This document shows, piece by piece, positions 1 to 11,171 of a DNA stretch of 64,000 bases. The stretch covers positions 31,180,390-31,244,389 of the forward strand of contig OX637406.1 in NCBI GenBank assembly GCA_951799425.1, written 5' to 3'. The position numbers and the translations under genes were made by a program. Each line of letters starts with the position of its first letter. Within the stretch, counting starts at the first letter, position 1. A model generated the notes under the pieces. That model was not told the DNA's origin and searched no databases. It saw nothing but the letters and a program-made list of their open reading frames with translations. This DNA comes from Ilex aquifolium (taxonomy: Eukaryota; Streptophyta; Magnoliopsida; Aquifoliales; Aquifoliaceae).

Positions 1-473
1 ATGGTTCACCTCTTTGTGCTCCGCCTCTAGCTCCACATAACGAGAGATATCAGCAAAAATTTTAATGTTGTCATTGTGGGTCATGATTTGTTTCATATGA
101 GTCTAGGAGTCAGGCAAAAATCTAATAACTGCTTGGACCTGCTGCTTATCAGTGAGCTCATTCTTTGTAGCTCTCAACTCATAAATTATACTAAACATCA
201 CCCTAAGATACTCAGTTATCGTGTGTCGGGGACCTTTTTTGTAAGTCTCAAACTTAAGAATAAGTGCCCTCAGTCTAGTGGTAGAAGTACCACCATAGGC
301 AAATTTTATCTGGTCCTACATCTCTTTGGCAGTTGGGTATATCTTAAACTCCCCAAGAAGATCGTCGTGTATGCTGTTATCTCAAGCTTGGTAGGCCTCA
401 AGATCTTGATGGTGTTTGGCCGCGAACCCATCCTCAAGTCAAGTCACTGAACTGGTCAAATGTTCAAGGAGCT
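1..473 (-). pseudogene. Copia-1 gag, C-terminal part of the UBN2-type domain (broken)
   Basis: The minus-strand translation gives a Copia gag (UBN2/retrotran_gag_2) pattern, including LEAYQA, YPTAKEM, LRALILKFETYKKG and KNELTDKQQVQAVI. Gag forms the capsid of the virus-like particle. In-frame stops lie near 104, 315 and 383, and each replaces a tryptophan that is conserved in this family. This piece joins the segment at 11053-11171 once the LINE and one copy of the 13-bp TSD are removed. The zinc knuckle and pol would lie beyond base 1. No intact protein can be made. Confidence 0.8.
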
Positions 474-917
474 ATACATGTCCGCTCTCCCCATGTAGAG
501 CTCCTCCCCCTCCCTTCAATGGTGAAAACCCTCTTAGCAAGATGCTCATCGTTACTCAAGATGACCCTCTTTAGTACCCAATCATCATAGTTTTTGTGAT
601 CACCTCTGTTTTCTCCGCAGCTTTGTCTATCAAATTCATTCTATTGCAGATACTCACCTATCCCCATCTCAAACCACCACTATCTCAAACCGCCCACCTC
701 AAACTGCCTTATCCCACCCACCGCCCACCTCAAACCGACTTTTCCCTTATCAAATCTACAACCCTTCATCAAACTTACCTGATCTCATTCTCTCCCCAAC
801 AATAGACTTACCCATTTTCTATGAAGCCTCTCTCTTATTCCACATTGTCCCAATTCCAAGTTTATCTCTAAAACTCCATTACGCTCAATCACCCATCCCT
901 ACCCCACACCACCCACA
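474..917 (+). other. LINE-A 5' leader
   Basis: This 444-bp stretch lies between the 5' TSD and the first ORF1 methionine. It is C-rich on the plus strand, with repeated CCCACC and CCTCAAAC words from about 660 to 740. It would hold the internal promoter of an L1 element, but no promoter motif was recognised. Short frames here look spurious. Confidence 0.55.
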
Positions 918-1616
918 ATGGATACTCTGGAACCCCATTTGAGCCTATCAGACTGTCTAGAAACTCAAGGAAGCCAAAGCCTCAAGATAAATCTTCAGCC
1001 AGATACCTCCACGGCAAAGCTTATAACCCACTGTTGCCTATTAGGGAAAATTCTCTCCAATATAACAATCAAAAAGAAAGCTGTTAAAGTAGTGTTCGAC
1101 CGTGCTTGGAATATCAACAATTAGTTACAAATCAAAGATGGTGAGCAAGGAACTTACATTTTCATTTTTGAAACAGAGGAACAAAAGCAAATAGTGTATC
1201 TCCAAAGCCCTTGGTCTTTCAAGGGTCAATTAATGGTGTTGAAACAATGGCCAAATGCAACCTCCACAGCGGAGATCGATTTCTCCATTGTGCCCTTCTG
1301 GGTTCAAGCACATGGACTACCACTGGAGATGACCACCCCAGAAAATGAACATAGACTAGTAGAAGCAATAGGTATACCACAATTTCCTGAGTAGAAAATC
1401 CATCAGCGCACATTTTGGCAAAATTATCTGCAAACTCGTGTCATGATAGACCACAAAATACCTCTTCATACCTATTTCAAAATGCCAAGAGAGGGTCTCC
1501 CAGATAAAGTGATTGACATTAAATATGAGAGATTAGGTGATTTATGCTACACATGTGGAAGAATTGGGCATGAGAACACAAGTTGTGATTTGCACCTCCG
1601 GGTGATAGCTGGGTAA
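918..1616 (+). pseudogene. LINE-A ORF1: DUF4283 plus CCHC zinc knuckle (broken)
   Basis: The plant L1 ORF1 is an RNA-binding nucleocapsid-like protein. From the ATG at 918 the frame reads a typical DUF4283 domain, including KAVKVVFDRAW, then after a stop near 1124 the conserved SPWSFKGQLMVLKQW and VPFWVQAHGLP blocks. A zinc knuckle CxxCGRIGHENTSC follows at about 1550-1590. Stops at about 1122 and 1394 interrupt it. The domain order matches ORF1 of LINE-B at 30030-31704 in this window. Confidence 0.8.
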
Positions 1617-2600
1617 AATTTGGGCCTCACCTGCGAGCTTCGCCAACCACCATGGAGGCGCGTGATACTACAGAAATGATGAACACACGCCCTATCCACA
1701 TCCACCAACATGTTAGCGTACTAGCATCAACACTTGACAGTCTGACGCGATCGACTCCACCAATAACCGCGGAACCAATGGAGGTGCAAACATGTGGCTC
1801 CCTATCCTTGGCACTCATCATAATGGAGCTTGAATGAATCGAAGCTTCCTTTTATCCTACCCATCAAAACCCTAAAAGTATCTCAGCAATCCTTTCCTCA
1901 CAAGAGCCCCTAAAACTCGCACCCAAAATTACACCCATGCCCTCAACCACAAAGTCCTAACAAAAAAATACGGAAGTCCATACCATCTACCATTCAAATC
2001 AGCCTGCACAAGCCCATGAAATAAGCCCTGAACATCACATACTGCAAACTCAACACAAAAAACTAAACATCGCTCATTCAAAGCTCAATTCACACCCAAC
2101 CAAATGAAAATCAAACACCCCCCAACCTAACTACCATTCAAATACCATCCCTTCATGAACTCACCTCAATCCAACTTCCACCTTTATCCTAGAAACTAAC
2201 TACCATAATGGACATCTATATGGCCAATGTTCTCAAGAGGCTCTCCCTTAAATGATCACCCTCAGAAGAACTCCACGAAAGGGCTACAAAGTATGTTCGC
2301 AGAGAGACGGGTGTCACTTCATCAGCCATCATGCAACCTGCAATCCAACATACCATTTCATATATAGTACAAGAACCCTTTGACAACAAGTTTACCTACC
2401 AGGCCGAGAAATCTCCAACCTCAAACGCATTCTCACCAATGATTGAGGAAAATACAAGCACAAACCCAAATAACCCAAAAACCCATGAGCAAGAAACAAT
2501 TTAGGAAATTCACCACCAGGAGAATCAATATCGAGTTGACTGAAGAGTTCTCTGCAGCTGAGGAGGCGGGCTTCACTATGCCCCCACCTCCATTGCCTAT
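1617..2600 (+). other. LINE-A degenerate C-terminal ORF1 and inter-ORF region
   Basis: This is about 1 kb between the zinc knuckle and the endonuclease start. It is A- and C-rich with no long frame. By position it corresponds to the poorly conserved, low-complexity C-terminal half of a plant L1 ORF1. Nothing else was seen. Confidence 0.5.
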
Positions 2601-2601
2601 G

Positions 2602-3116
2602 TTTGGAATTGTCGAGGGCTAGCCCATGCCTCGACAATTCGCAACTTAAGGACCCAAATAAAGGATCTATATCCTGATATTATGTTCATATCAAAAACAA
2701 AAATCCAAATAGGAAAAACAAAAAAAATTCTTCGGAGCCTTGGCTTTTACAGTTATGAAGTTCAATCAGCCAAAGGGCTATCTGGGGGTATATGTTTGTG
2801 CTGGAAAGAAGGAATAGAGCTTGAGGTTATCCTGTCCTCCAAAAGTATCATATCTGTTGACATCCTCTCTGACCCTCCTCAACATAATTGGCTACTAAAC
2901 TGCATATATGCCCCTACCAAAAGAGCTCAGCAGCAACAACTTTGGGAAACAATAGAGAAAATCAATGCTGAGAACACTTGGCCCAGCCTATTTATTGGTG
3001 ACTTTAATAATATCACAATCCAGGATGAAAAAAGAGACGGAAAGGCATTTGTTGGACCATCCAATGGTGGCTTTGGGAACATCATTTCTAATCAAGGGCT
3101 AGTTGATCTTGGCTTC
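2602..3116 (+). pseudogene. LINE-A ORF2, endonuclease domain (5' part)
   Basis: The frame opens with the WNCRGL motif at about 2604, which typically begins the apurinic-type endonuclease of plant L1 ORF2. The domain nicks target DNA to prime reverse transcription. Further conserved blocks are GLSGGICLCWK, NWLLNCIYAPT and the catalytic GDFN at about 2998. The frame is open until the solo LTR that starts at 3117 breaks it within the LVDLGF motif. Reading resumes at 5452. Confidence 0.82.
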
Positions 3117-5446
3117 TGTCAAACCCGGGTAAATTTGAACTTTTTATGAAAGAGGGCAAAATGATAATTTGTCACTTCGGTGCGGGTTAAAAATCCATAT
3201 TTCTCTAGAACTCGGATGAAGAAACGGACCTTACCGTTGAATTCGTCTCGCGAAATTTAGTTATCCAGATAATTTTCGTCGAATTCCGAGATAGTCGAAT
3301 TTTTCCCGTTTTTCGAGGCGACCGGGTGTCAGGTGACCTCAAAAAACGACCCAAAAATACAATTTCTAAATTTTTATTATAATTTAAATAAATTTCATAT
3401 AAAAATATATTGAACTTAAATCGGGACGAAATTTAATCGTTTCGGGGCGAAAACGGACCCGGGAATAGGAAAAGCATGACGCGATGTGGACCAAACGTTA
3501 AAAGGTATAAATAGGAGTCAAAAAATCTGATTTTTCACACAACTCTGCTGGATTTTGCTGGATTCTAACGTTGGAAGAGGAAGAGAGGGAAAGGAAGAAA
3601 AAAGTAAAGATTTAAGACTTCTCTCTACCATCTACGGAGTTCCGCCGATCGGCATCCTTCGGGCCAAGTATTAAAATCGATCTACGCGATGAGGGTTACG
3701 CAACCATACCAAAAAAGACGGGTTTCACTGAAGATTCAAAGACGGGATTTTAGGAAAAGTTTGGTTTTGGGCAAGGTTTGGTTCTTGGAGCTTCCTAGCA
3801 TTGTTTTACGCTTCAAGAGGTAGGGTTTTCATCCTAACTAGGTTTATTTCCAACCTAGGATGAATATATGAAATGGGTGAGCTGTTATGTGTATTTTAAC
3901 ACTTGCCTATTGTAGTTGGTTTAATGGAAATGGATAAATTCAATTCTAGTATGAATTGGTAATTAGAAATTGCTAGTTTGTGATTTCTTGGAAGTTTTGA
4001 TAATTGGGTATGTGAAAATCACTTAATCTGATTTTTTTTTGAGTTATGTGATAAATTTGGGCATTTTATGTGATTACATGATTTGGTGCCTTGAAGGTGT
4101 TTGATAAAATGCCTATGTGAAATAAAGTGTGTTAATTGCATGAGATTATGTGATAACATGCTTGGGGAAAATTGTTGTTAAATGTAAATGTTGATACACG
4201 CTCATGATATATTGACATGATGAGGATTTATGGAAATTATATGCTTTGGATATAATTGCCCATGGAATGTGTTGAAATGTGGTTGAAATAGTTCATATGG
4301 CATTCATTACATATTGGACATGATATTGATATTGCAATGGTTCATTACATTGCATATGCACGGAGACATCGCATTTAGTGGGTGTGTGTGCATGGTTTGA
4401 TCAAACACCATTCTTGGTGGATGATACTTGGGCTCGGGGAAAGTTGGATCGAAGATTCGACTGAGTCGCATAGTTTGCATGAAAAACTTGTGTCGGGTAT
4501 AGCAAGCAGGGCTAGATTCTCCCTCGGGTGCAAGACCCGATTACTTGGTTCATACATTCCCTGTGGTGAAATTCTAGAAAAGTGTATCGGTGTGCGGAAC
4601 CGGCGGTGCGACACCAAAACTCCGCTACCCAACAAAGACACATGATTTTGTTTTATAAAATAGTCATTCGATGTGTAACATCCAACAAAGACACATGATT
4701 TTGTTTTATAACAAAGACACATGGTTTATTTTAAAAAGATCATTGGACGTATATCATCAATGGCGGATTTATACACATTGGCATTGCATTGTATTGTGGG
4801 AGCCGGAGAGGGTTCGGGTTGAAGTGCATGAGTGAGTCTCATCTCATTTCATGGCATGGCATGGTGATTTCCAACATTGAATTGAATATTCTTGATTGGA
4901 ATGATTGTTGTTTGTTGAATGTTGCATGTGGACATTTCATATGCACTTAGGTTAGGGAGTGGTCTCTTTAGGAGATACCCTATTGAGCGTGGCTCACCCT
5001 TTATGGGAAAACATTTTAGGTACGGGTTATACGCCGGTTGTGTATTTGGGGCCTCAATGATGAAGAAAAGCCGACTTGTGGCTTTTAAACCTTGTTTTGT
5101 AAAAATTTTGAGAAATTTGGTTTTGGACATGTAAATATATGGAAATGATTGTAATCGAACTTGTATTAACTATGTTTGATGTATAAATTCAATATGTGGG
5201 AGTACGAATTGATGTATATTAGACCTCGGATGGGTCATGTGATTAAATGTTGTATGATTCCACAGGTTGTGTTTTGGATAGTGATCCCCGTACAAAGGAG
5301 ACTCTGCCCGAATTTTGTTAAATTATGGATCCCGGTAAATGGGGCATAATGGTGTGATATCGAGTTACACGGTATCCACGGATATTCCGCAGGTTGATGG
5401 GTGATCAACGGGTTGACAAAAGACCCCCGATTTTTGGGGAATCACA
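3117..5446 (+). mobile_element. Solo LTR (2330 bp) in LINE-A endonuclease
   Basis: The insert starts TGTCAAACCC, ends GGGGAATCACA, and has a 5-bp TSD GCTTC at 3112-3116 and 5447-5451. Excising it and one TSD restores the LINE frame. It contains no gag or pol, only a TATA box (TATAAATA, about 3506) some 390 bp from its 5' end, so most of its length is R-U5. The TG/CA ends, 5-bp TSD and length fit a Ty3/gypsy LTR left after LTR-LTR recombination. A Tekay/Del-like origin is a guess from length and ends only. Confidence 0.87.
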
Positions 5447-5451
5447 GCTTC

Positions 5452-5598
5452 AATGGTAACCCATACACTTGGTAAAACAAAAGATCAGGATTGGCAAACA
5501 TAAAGGAACGACTAGATAGGGGCATAGTTAACATATAGTGGAGGCTACTTTTTCCATGGGCCACAGTTAAGCACTTACCTGTAATCAATTCTAACCAT
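5452..5598 (+). pseudogene. LINE-A ORF2, C-terminal endonuclease segment
   Basis: This short stretch sits between two solo LTRs. It continues the endonuclease with the block around FNGNPYTW, KERLDR and NHAP, which corresponds to the conserved SDH-P motif of these enzymes. The conserved Ser-Asp-His is changed to Ser-Asn-His, and stops replace Trp codons. The second solo LTR (5604-7538) interrupts it at the proline of this motif. Confidence 0.75.
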
Positions 5599-5603
5599 GC
5601 ACC

Positions 5604-7538
5604 TGATTATCTCTTAAAATTAGCATTTTACTATGCCGTTTAAAGACTAATTGTACTTTGATGGAGTTTAAGTGATGTCATTTCAGGCCCTAAACTGAAC
5701 AAGAACTCAAGAACAACAAGTATCACAGTTGAATGTAACACCAGCACATTAGGGCACAAAATTGGAGAAGCTTGGAGCACAGCCAGAACGTTCGAACTCC
5801 AACTCACGTTTGAACGTCCACATTGAACTGTAGCAGACCTGATTGCTGAGAGAAGGCGTGTTGCAGCTAGGAAAGAAGACTCTGAAGCTCTGAGGCATTT
5901 GAGTGTCACGTTCAAACGCCAACTCACGTTCGAACGTGCACTTGAGTTGATTGAGGACCAGACTACTGCATAGAGTGTAGAACTGAACTTCACAGAAGAC
6001 CACATATCACTCGAGTGAGAGGATCAGAGCACATCTGGCGTTCGAACGCCCATAATGCAAAGACAGAAGAAACGTTCGAACGGCAGACAACGTTCGAACG
6101 ACCATAAAGCAAAAACAAAGAAAACGTTCGAACACTAACTCACGTTCGAACGTTCTCCACAGACTGGCTGCAGAGTAGTTAGTTTTTCACTTGGACTTGG
6201 GCGGCATACACTATTCCTTCACCCCCTCTTGTCTCCTCCTCTTGCCTATAAATACTCCCATTGTTGGAGAACATAGAGGAAGTAAGGAGGTTGATGGAGG
6301 CTTAGACTCCCACTCATATTGTAAATTTAGCTTACATTTTCTTGTATGAAGTAGTTATTTCAGAGATTAGTTGGGTTTTAGTCCAACATCTCTTAGCTTG
6401 TTATAAAAGTAGTTTTATGCTTATGCTTTCACTTCCATGCATAGAAGAGAGTTAGTTCATCTTTTGGTTGAGGAAGCAACCCTCCATTTCTTGGTTGAGG
6501 AAGCCACCCTCCAATTGTGACTAGCTTTCTTCTACTTTTATTGTTTATGTACATCACTTCCATTGCTTGAGCTTCTTTCTTTCTTAGAGGAGTGAAACTC
6601 TTCCACTTTTCTAGAGCTTTACCAAAGCCGTGAAGGGTGGGATGTGATTCACTCATTCTTTGTTAAAGATTGGCTCCTTGTTTATTGTTATTTCATTTTA
6701 TAAGTCCTCTACTTGGAGGGATGAGCATCACTCACTTTTCTAGCTTTACCAAAGCCATGAAGAGTGAGTAGTTTCTCATTCACTCTTTAGTAAGAGGAGA
6801 AGGGCATGTATAAATTATCCGGGACTTATATTTGTGCATTGTTCTTATGCTTAACGTTTATTTATCCTTGCTTATTGAATGATTGATTGCATCTAGCAAA
6901 GCTAAGGTACTTTGTATAACCGTGGGCTCTTTCTATGACACGGATGACTCTTGCATAGAAAGACTCATCTGTTTAAGGCAAGTACCCCGGCTAGATCTTC
7001 ATGACTACCCTTCAATCCTCCCCATTATTGTGTTTCACTTAAAGAATGGAATATTAATGTCATGGTTGGATGTCTTGTAGAAACACTTGCTTGTTTGTAG
7101 ACGGGTTAAGTCTTGGCACAGACAATTCTTGTAAACTTCTAGAAAGACATCGGAATCATGTTCTTAATTCTTACAGTCCATCTTTATCTTCCGATTAACT
7201 TGTTGTTGACACGGGAGTTAATTGAGTTACCAAGCACAAATATAACAAACCGGATAATTAAATACATGTCCAGATCCTTGAACTAAAGAGTGACTCTTTT
7301 TCATTATAGCTTATCTCATATTTTGTTACGAAAATTCTCTTGGAAAGAATCTTATATTCTGTCCAGGAAATCTCACACCTCACAACAAATCTCAAGAGTT
7401 ACAATCAATAGGTCTCCACCACTGCTTATCTCAAAAATACCAACAAAAGTTCCCTGTGGATTCGACTCTGGACTCAAACCGGATTATTACTACAGCTTGA
7501 CCGCCTGCACTTGGGTGTACACATTTCGGATCAAGTCA
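5604..7538 (+). mobile_element. Solo LTR, family B copy 1 (1935 bp) in LINE-A
   Basis: The insert starts TGATTATCTC, ends GGATCAAGTCA, and has a 5-bp TSD GCACC at 5599-5603 and 7539-7543. Removing it rejoins the LINE endonuclease in frame. It has a TATA box (CCTATAAATA, about 6243). The 3' block with TTATTACTAC, then CTTGACCGCCTGCACTTG, resembles the U5 end seen in large Athila/Tat-type Gypsy LTRs, which supports plus orientation. It has no coding capacity. A second copy lies at 19518-21454 in Tat-1, and by eye about nine bases in ten agree. Confidence 0.88.
5788..6152 (+). promoter_or_regulatory. Array of CGTTCGAACG palindromes, paired at 18-bp pitch
   Basis: Nine near-copies of ACGTTCGAACG lie upstream of the TATA box at about 6243. 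Eight form four pairs whose members start exactly 18 bp apart (5788/5806, 5908/5926, 6072/6090, 6124/6142). One single perfect 14-bp palindrome, GGCGTTCGAACGCC, is at 6037. The location in U3 and the fixed spacing suggest protein-binding sites. The function is inference. Confidence 0.6.
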
Positions 7539-7543
7539 GCACC

Positions 7544-10500
7544 CCTCCTACTTCAAACATACGGTGATCAAACTATAACCTCCAAGCTTTTCAAGTTTGA
7601 GGCAATGTGGACATGAGAACCAACCAGTCATCTTGTTGTCAAGGGCTCATGGAAAACTGAGCAAAGAGGCTCAATGGCGTATAGATTCTACAGGAAGATG
7701 TAATCCACCAAAAGGGCTCTAAAAATATGGAACAAAGAAAAATTTGGCAACTGCATTCAGAAAGTGAGTATACTACAGCAAGCGGAACCCACAGAGGATA
7801 CCTTACTGGATGAGAAGATCCTAATCTTTGAGCTCAATGAACAACTTAGAGGGAGGAGGAATTCTGGCACCAACGGTCACGTATCCAGTGGATGAAGGCA
7901 GGCGATGCACACACTAAATTCTTCCATACCACTACGGTCATAAGAGGAAGAAGGAACTCCATTGATTGCCTCAAGTTCCAGGATGGAACGTGGATCACTG
8001 ACAGGAAAGACATTGGTAATCAATTTCTATCCCATTTTGACTCACTTTTCTCCACATCAAACCCCCACTTCCCCACAGACCTTGATGACCTTATTCAGCT
8101 AGTAATCCAACAAGTCCAATGGGTTGAACTATGTGCCATTCCCACACCTGAAGATATTAGAGCCATTTTGTTTTCTATGTCATCCCTCAAAACCCCAGGC
8201 CCAGATGGCATGTCTACCATTTTCTACAAAACATACTGGCACACGACTAGAAATGATCTTGTAGATATGGTAAGAAGTTTTTTTGCTGGAGCTCACATGC
8301 TTACTAAACTTAACCATACCAACATCTACCTTATACCTAAATCAGCAAAACCCACTATTGTGCACCATTACAGACCAATTAGCTTGTGCAATGTAGCTTA
8401 TAAGGTTATATCAAAAATTCTTGCAAACAGAATTAGGCCTCATTTAGATAGTATAATTGCACACAATCAGACAGCCTTTGTGCCAAGCAGGGGAATAGTT
8501 GAGAATGTGGTCCTTGCTCAAGAAATCATGCACCAAATGAAAAAAAAAAAAAAAAGAGAGGGAAAGAGGGTTTGATGATGCTCAAAATTGATATGGCCAA
8601 GGCCTTTGACAAGGTGGAATGGCCTTTCCTATTGCAAATACTCACCAATTTGGGATTCCCTATACCCTTTGTAAATATGATACACCAACGCATCACAACT
8701 GCATCATTTTCTATTCTGGTGAATGGTATGCCCTTTGAAAATCTTCATGCCCAGAGAGGAATTAGACAAGGAGACCCCCTCTCACCTTCTTTGTTCATAA
8801 TATGCACTGAAATTTTCTCTAGACTTATTATTAGGGAAACTTTGCATGGGAACCTAAAAGGTATTAAAATAGCAAGGAACTGCGATGCTATTACCCACTT
8901 AATGTTTCCAGATGATCTTCTGATTTTTGGAAGAGCAAATCAAAAGGAGGCAGAGTGCAATAATGAGTTCCTATCAACATATCAAGCGTGGTCAGGACAA
9001 GAGCTTAACAAAGGAAAATCAAAGATCTACTACAGCTAAAACACAACAAGAGACAACATTAGAAGGGTGAAAGGAGTTTTGGGCTTAAAGAAGGGCCCTC
9101 TAAACACAACCTACTTGGGGCTGCCTTTTAATCAGGAGTAGAGCACACAATAGAGATTTCCAACCCATCATTGATAGACTAGACTCAAAACTTCAGGGGT
9201 GGAAATCAAAAATGTTGTCATATGCAGGAAGAGCAACGTTGATCAGATCTACTGCCCTTGCCATCCCAATCTACGTAATGCAGTCCTTCCAACTACCAAA
9301 AACCATTTGTAATATCATTGACAAGAAAGTTCAAAATTTCTGGCAAGGGGGGTTCAGAAGAGCACAATACTCTGGCAATAAAGTCCTGGGACCATTTATG
9401 TAGGCCCAAGAAGATAGGAGGTCTAGGATTTAGGAATACATATGACACAAACCAGTCACTCATAACTAAATTGGGATGGTAGCTTATTTCAAATCCAACT
9501 AAGCAATGGACTGCTCAGTTTCAAAGAAAGTATTGCTCGAGATCCTCTTTTTTACATACCTAACAACATCCTCAAGACTCTCCAGTTTGGAAGAACATTC
9601 TCTCATGCAGGCCACTGATTATGAAGGGTGTTTGCTACCTTGTAGGTGATGGGAAGTCAATAAATATTTGGACAGAGCCATGGGTACCAAACATACCAGA
9701 TTTTAGAGTGCAACCAAAGCAGGACATAGACCATCTACCAATATTTGTAGCTGAATGATTGATAACCAAAGAAATGAACGGAAAGAAGATATTTTATCTA
9801 AGTTGTTCTCCCCTATAACAGTTCAAGCAATCCTAAAGATTAAGCTTCCAGTCTACCCCAGAGAGGACCAATGAGCATGGATCCTCATCAAAACAGGCCA
9901 TCGATACAAAATCTATAAACAAAATTCACAGAGCTAAAAGGGACCAGTTAAGCACTTACCTTGAACCAAAGGACTGGACTAAGCTTTGGCATGCACCTCT
10001 CCATGAAAGACACAAAGTCATGCTTTGGCGCATGCCATCTGAAAGTATTCCCACAAGAAGCCTGTTATCCTCTAGAATGCATGTACCAAATGTTTTCTGC
10101 CCCTTTTGTAACCACAACCCTGATACAGATGTACACCTATTTTTCCAATGCCCTTTAGCTAGATCGATTTGGTTCACCAAATGGTTTTCACTCAGATTCT
10201 TTCCCCCACTTGACTATGCAAGACTAGTTGCATAACATTTTTAACCCTAATGTTCTTTTTGGTCCATCTAGCCCGCACTACTCCAAGCTTGGACTCTTCA
10301 CAACAATTCTTGCAAATTCAATATGGAAATGGTGGAACAGGATTTTGTTCCAACAGATTTACCTGATCCTCAACAAATCCTTCATGAGATTCTCCAAACC
10401 TTTGGGGAATTTGTGGCTCTATCAGAGAACAACAGGACATCAGATACTAATCATACAGTGTCTCTACATCAAAACAAATGGAAGGCTCCACAAGCAGGGG

Positions 10501-10973
10501 AAATCAAGATTAATTTTGATGTAGCAGTGGGTCAAAGAACTGCCTGGGTGGGAGCAATATCAAGGAATTCTGAAGGAGCAGTATTAACATCTACACTTGC
10601 TGAAGCTCAGACTACAGATCCTCTCATAGCTAAAGCATTAGCTGCAAGATATGAAACAATCTGGGCAAAAGAGGCAGCATGGAACTATGTCACCTTTGAA
10701 GGGGATAATCAAACAGTGATCCATTCAGTCATGCTACCACATATTAAGCCACACTGGTCCATTCAAAACATTATCACAGACATAAAAATTCAAATTGCCG
10801 AACAACTGGGTTGGTCTATGGTCCACACTAAAAGGGATGCAAATGGCGCAGCACATGAATTAGCAAAGTGGGGTATGGCAATGAAGTATACAGGCACCCT
10901 TATGGCAAATGAGAGCCCACCGTTAGTAAAGGACTCAGTCCAAGAGAATCTTATGGACAACGGAGTCACATAG
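7544..10973 (+). pseudogene. LINE-A ORF2: reverse transcriptase, zf-RVT and RNase H (broken)
   Basis: The frame resumes with FKFEAMW (about 7590). It is followed by the RT fingers and palm (LKTPGPDGM at about 8195, RPISLCNVAYK at about 8374, MAKAFDKVEW at about 8593, RGIRQGDPLSP at about 8757). The catalytic box near 8905 reads FPDD where FADD or YADD is expected. A zf-RVT region follows (about 9960-10200). A plant RNase H (RVT_3) covers about 10480-10900, with INFDVAV, FEGDN and RDANGAAHELA. A 14-base A run (8541-8554) precedes a stop at 8573, and stops near 9039, 9400 and 10235 break the frame further. The enzyme would copy LINE RNA at the nicked target. Confidence 0.85.
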
Positions 10974-11065
10974 TTGCTTTATCTTGTTGCTTAGTTTTCC
11001 TTTCTAGTTAATCTCTTCCCTGTACTTATCTCTTTGCTTATCAAAAAAAAATTGTTCAAGGAGCT
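10974..11065 (+). other. LINE-A 3' UTR, A-tail and 3' target-site duplication
   Basis: A short 3' UTR follows the RNase H stop. The element ends in an A-tract (11043-11051), immediately followed by TGTTCAAGGAGCT (11053-11065), the second copy of the 13-bp TSD found at 461-473. The A-tail plus a variable-length TSD is the signature of target-primed reverse transcription. Confidence 0.85.
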
Positions 11066-11171
11066 CTTGCTCATTCAACACGCATTGTATTTTTCGGTGC
11101 TATATGTCATAGTTGGTCACATCCAATTTGTCACCCCTAGTAAGGTCAACAACTACATTCTTGGTGACCAT
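11053..11171 (-). pseudogene. Copia-1 gag, N-terminal part
   Basis: Read on the minus strand from the ATG at 11171, this gives the Copia gag start with TRGDKLDVTNYDI and the QCVLNEQELLE block, a classic UBN2-family N-terminus. A TAG near 11101 replaces the conserved Trp. At 11053 the LINE-A insertion begins, and the frame continues at 473 downwards. The protein would be the capsid precursor. Confidence 0.8.

Larger units (their letters stand above)
474..11052 (+). mobile_element. LINE-A: full-length L1-like non-LTR retrotransposon carrying two solo LTRs
   Basis: The element is flanked by a perfect 13-bp TSD, TGTTCAAGGAGCT, at 461-473 and 11053-11065, and it ends in a short A-tract (11043-11051). 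It contains a 5' leader, ORF1 with a DUF4283 and a zinc knuckle, and ORF2 with endonuclease, reverse transcriptase, zf-RVT and RNase H regions. Subtracting the solo LTRs at 3117-5446 and 5604-7538 with their TSDs leaves about 6.3 kb, a normal plant L1 length. Many stops and frameshifts show that it is dead. Confidence 0.88.

Noticed and set aside
4375..4722. Open frames on both strands within the solo LTR 3117-5446
   Set aside because: They overlap each other, have no family similarity, and lie in LTR sequence bounded by a TSD.
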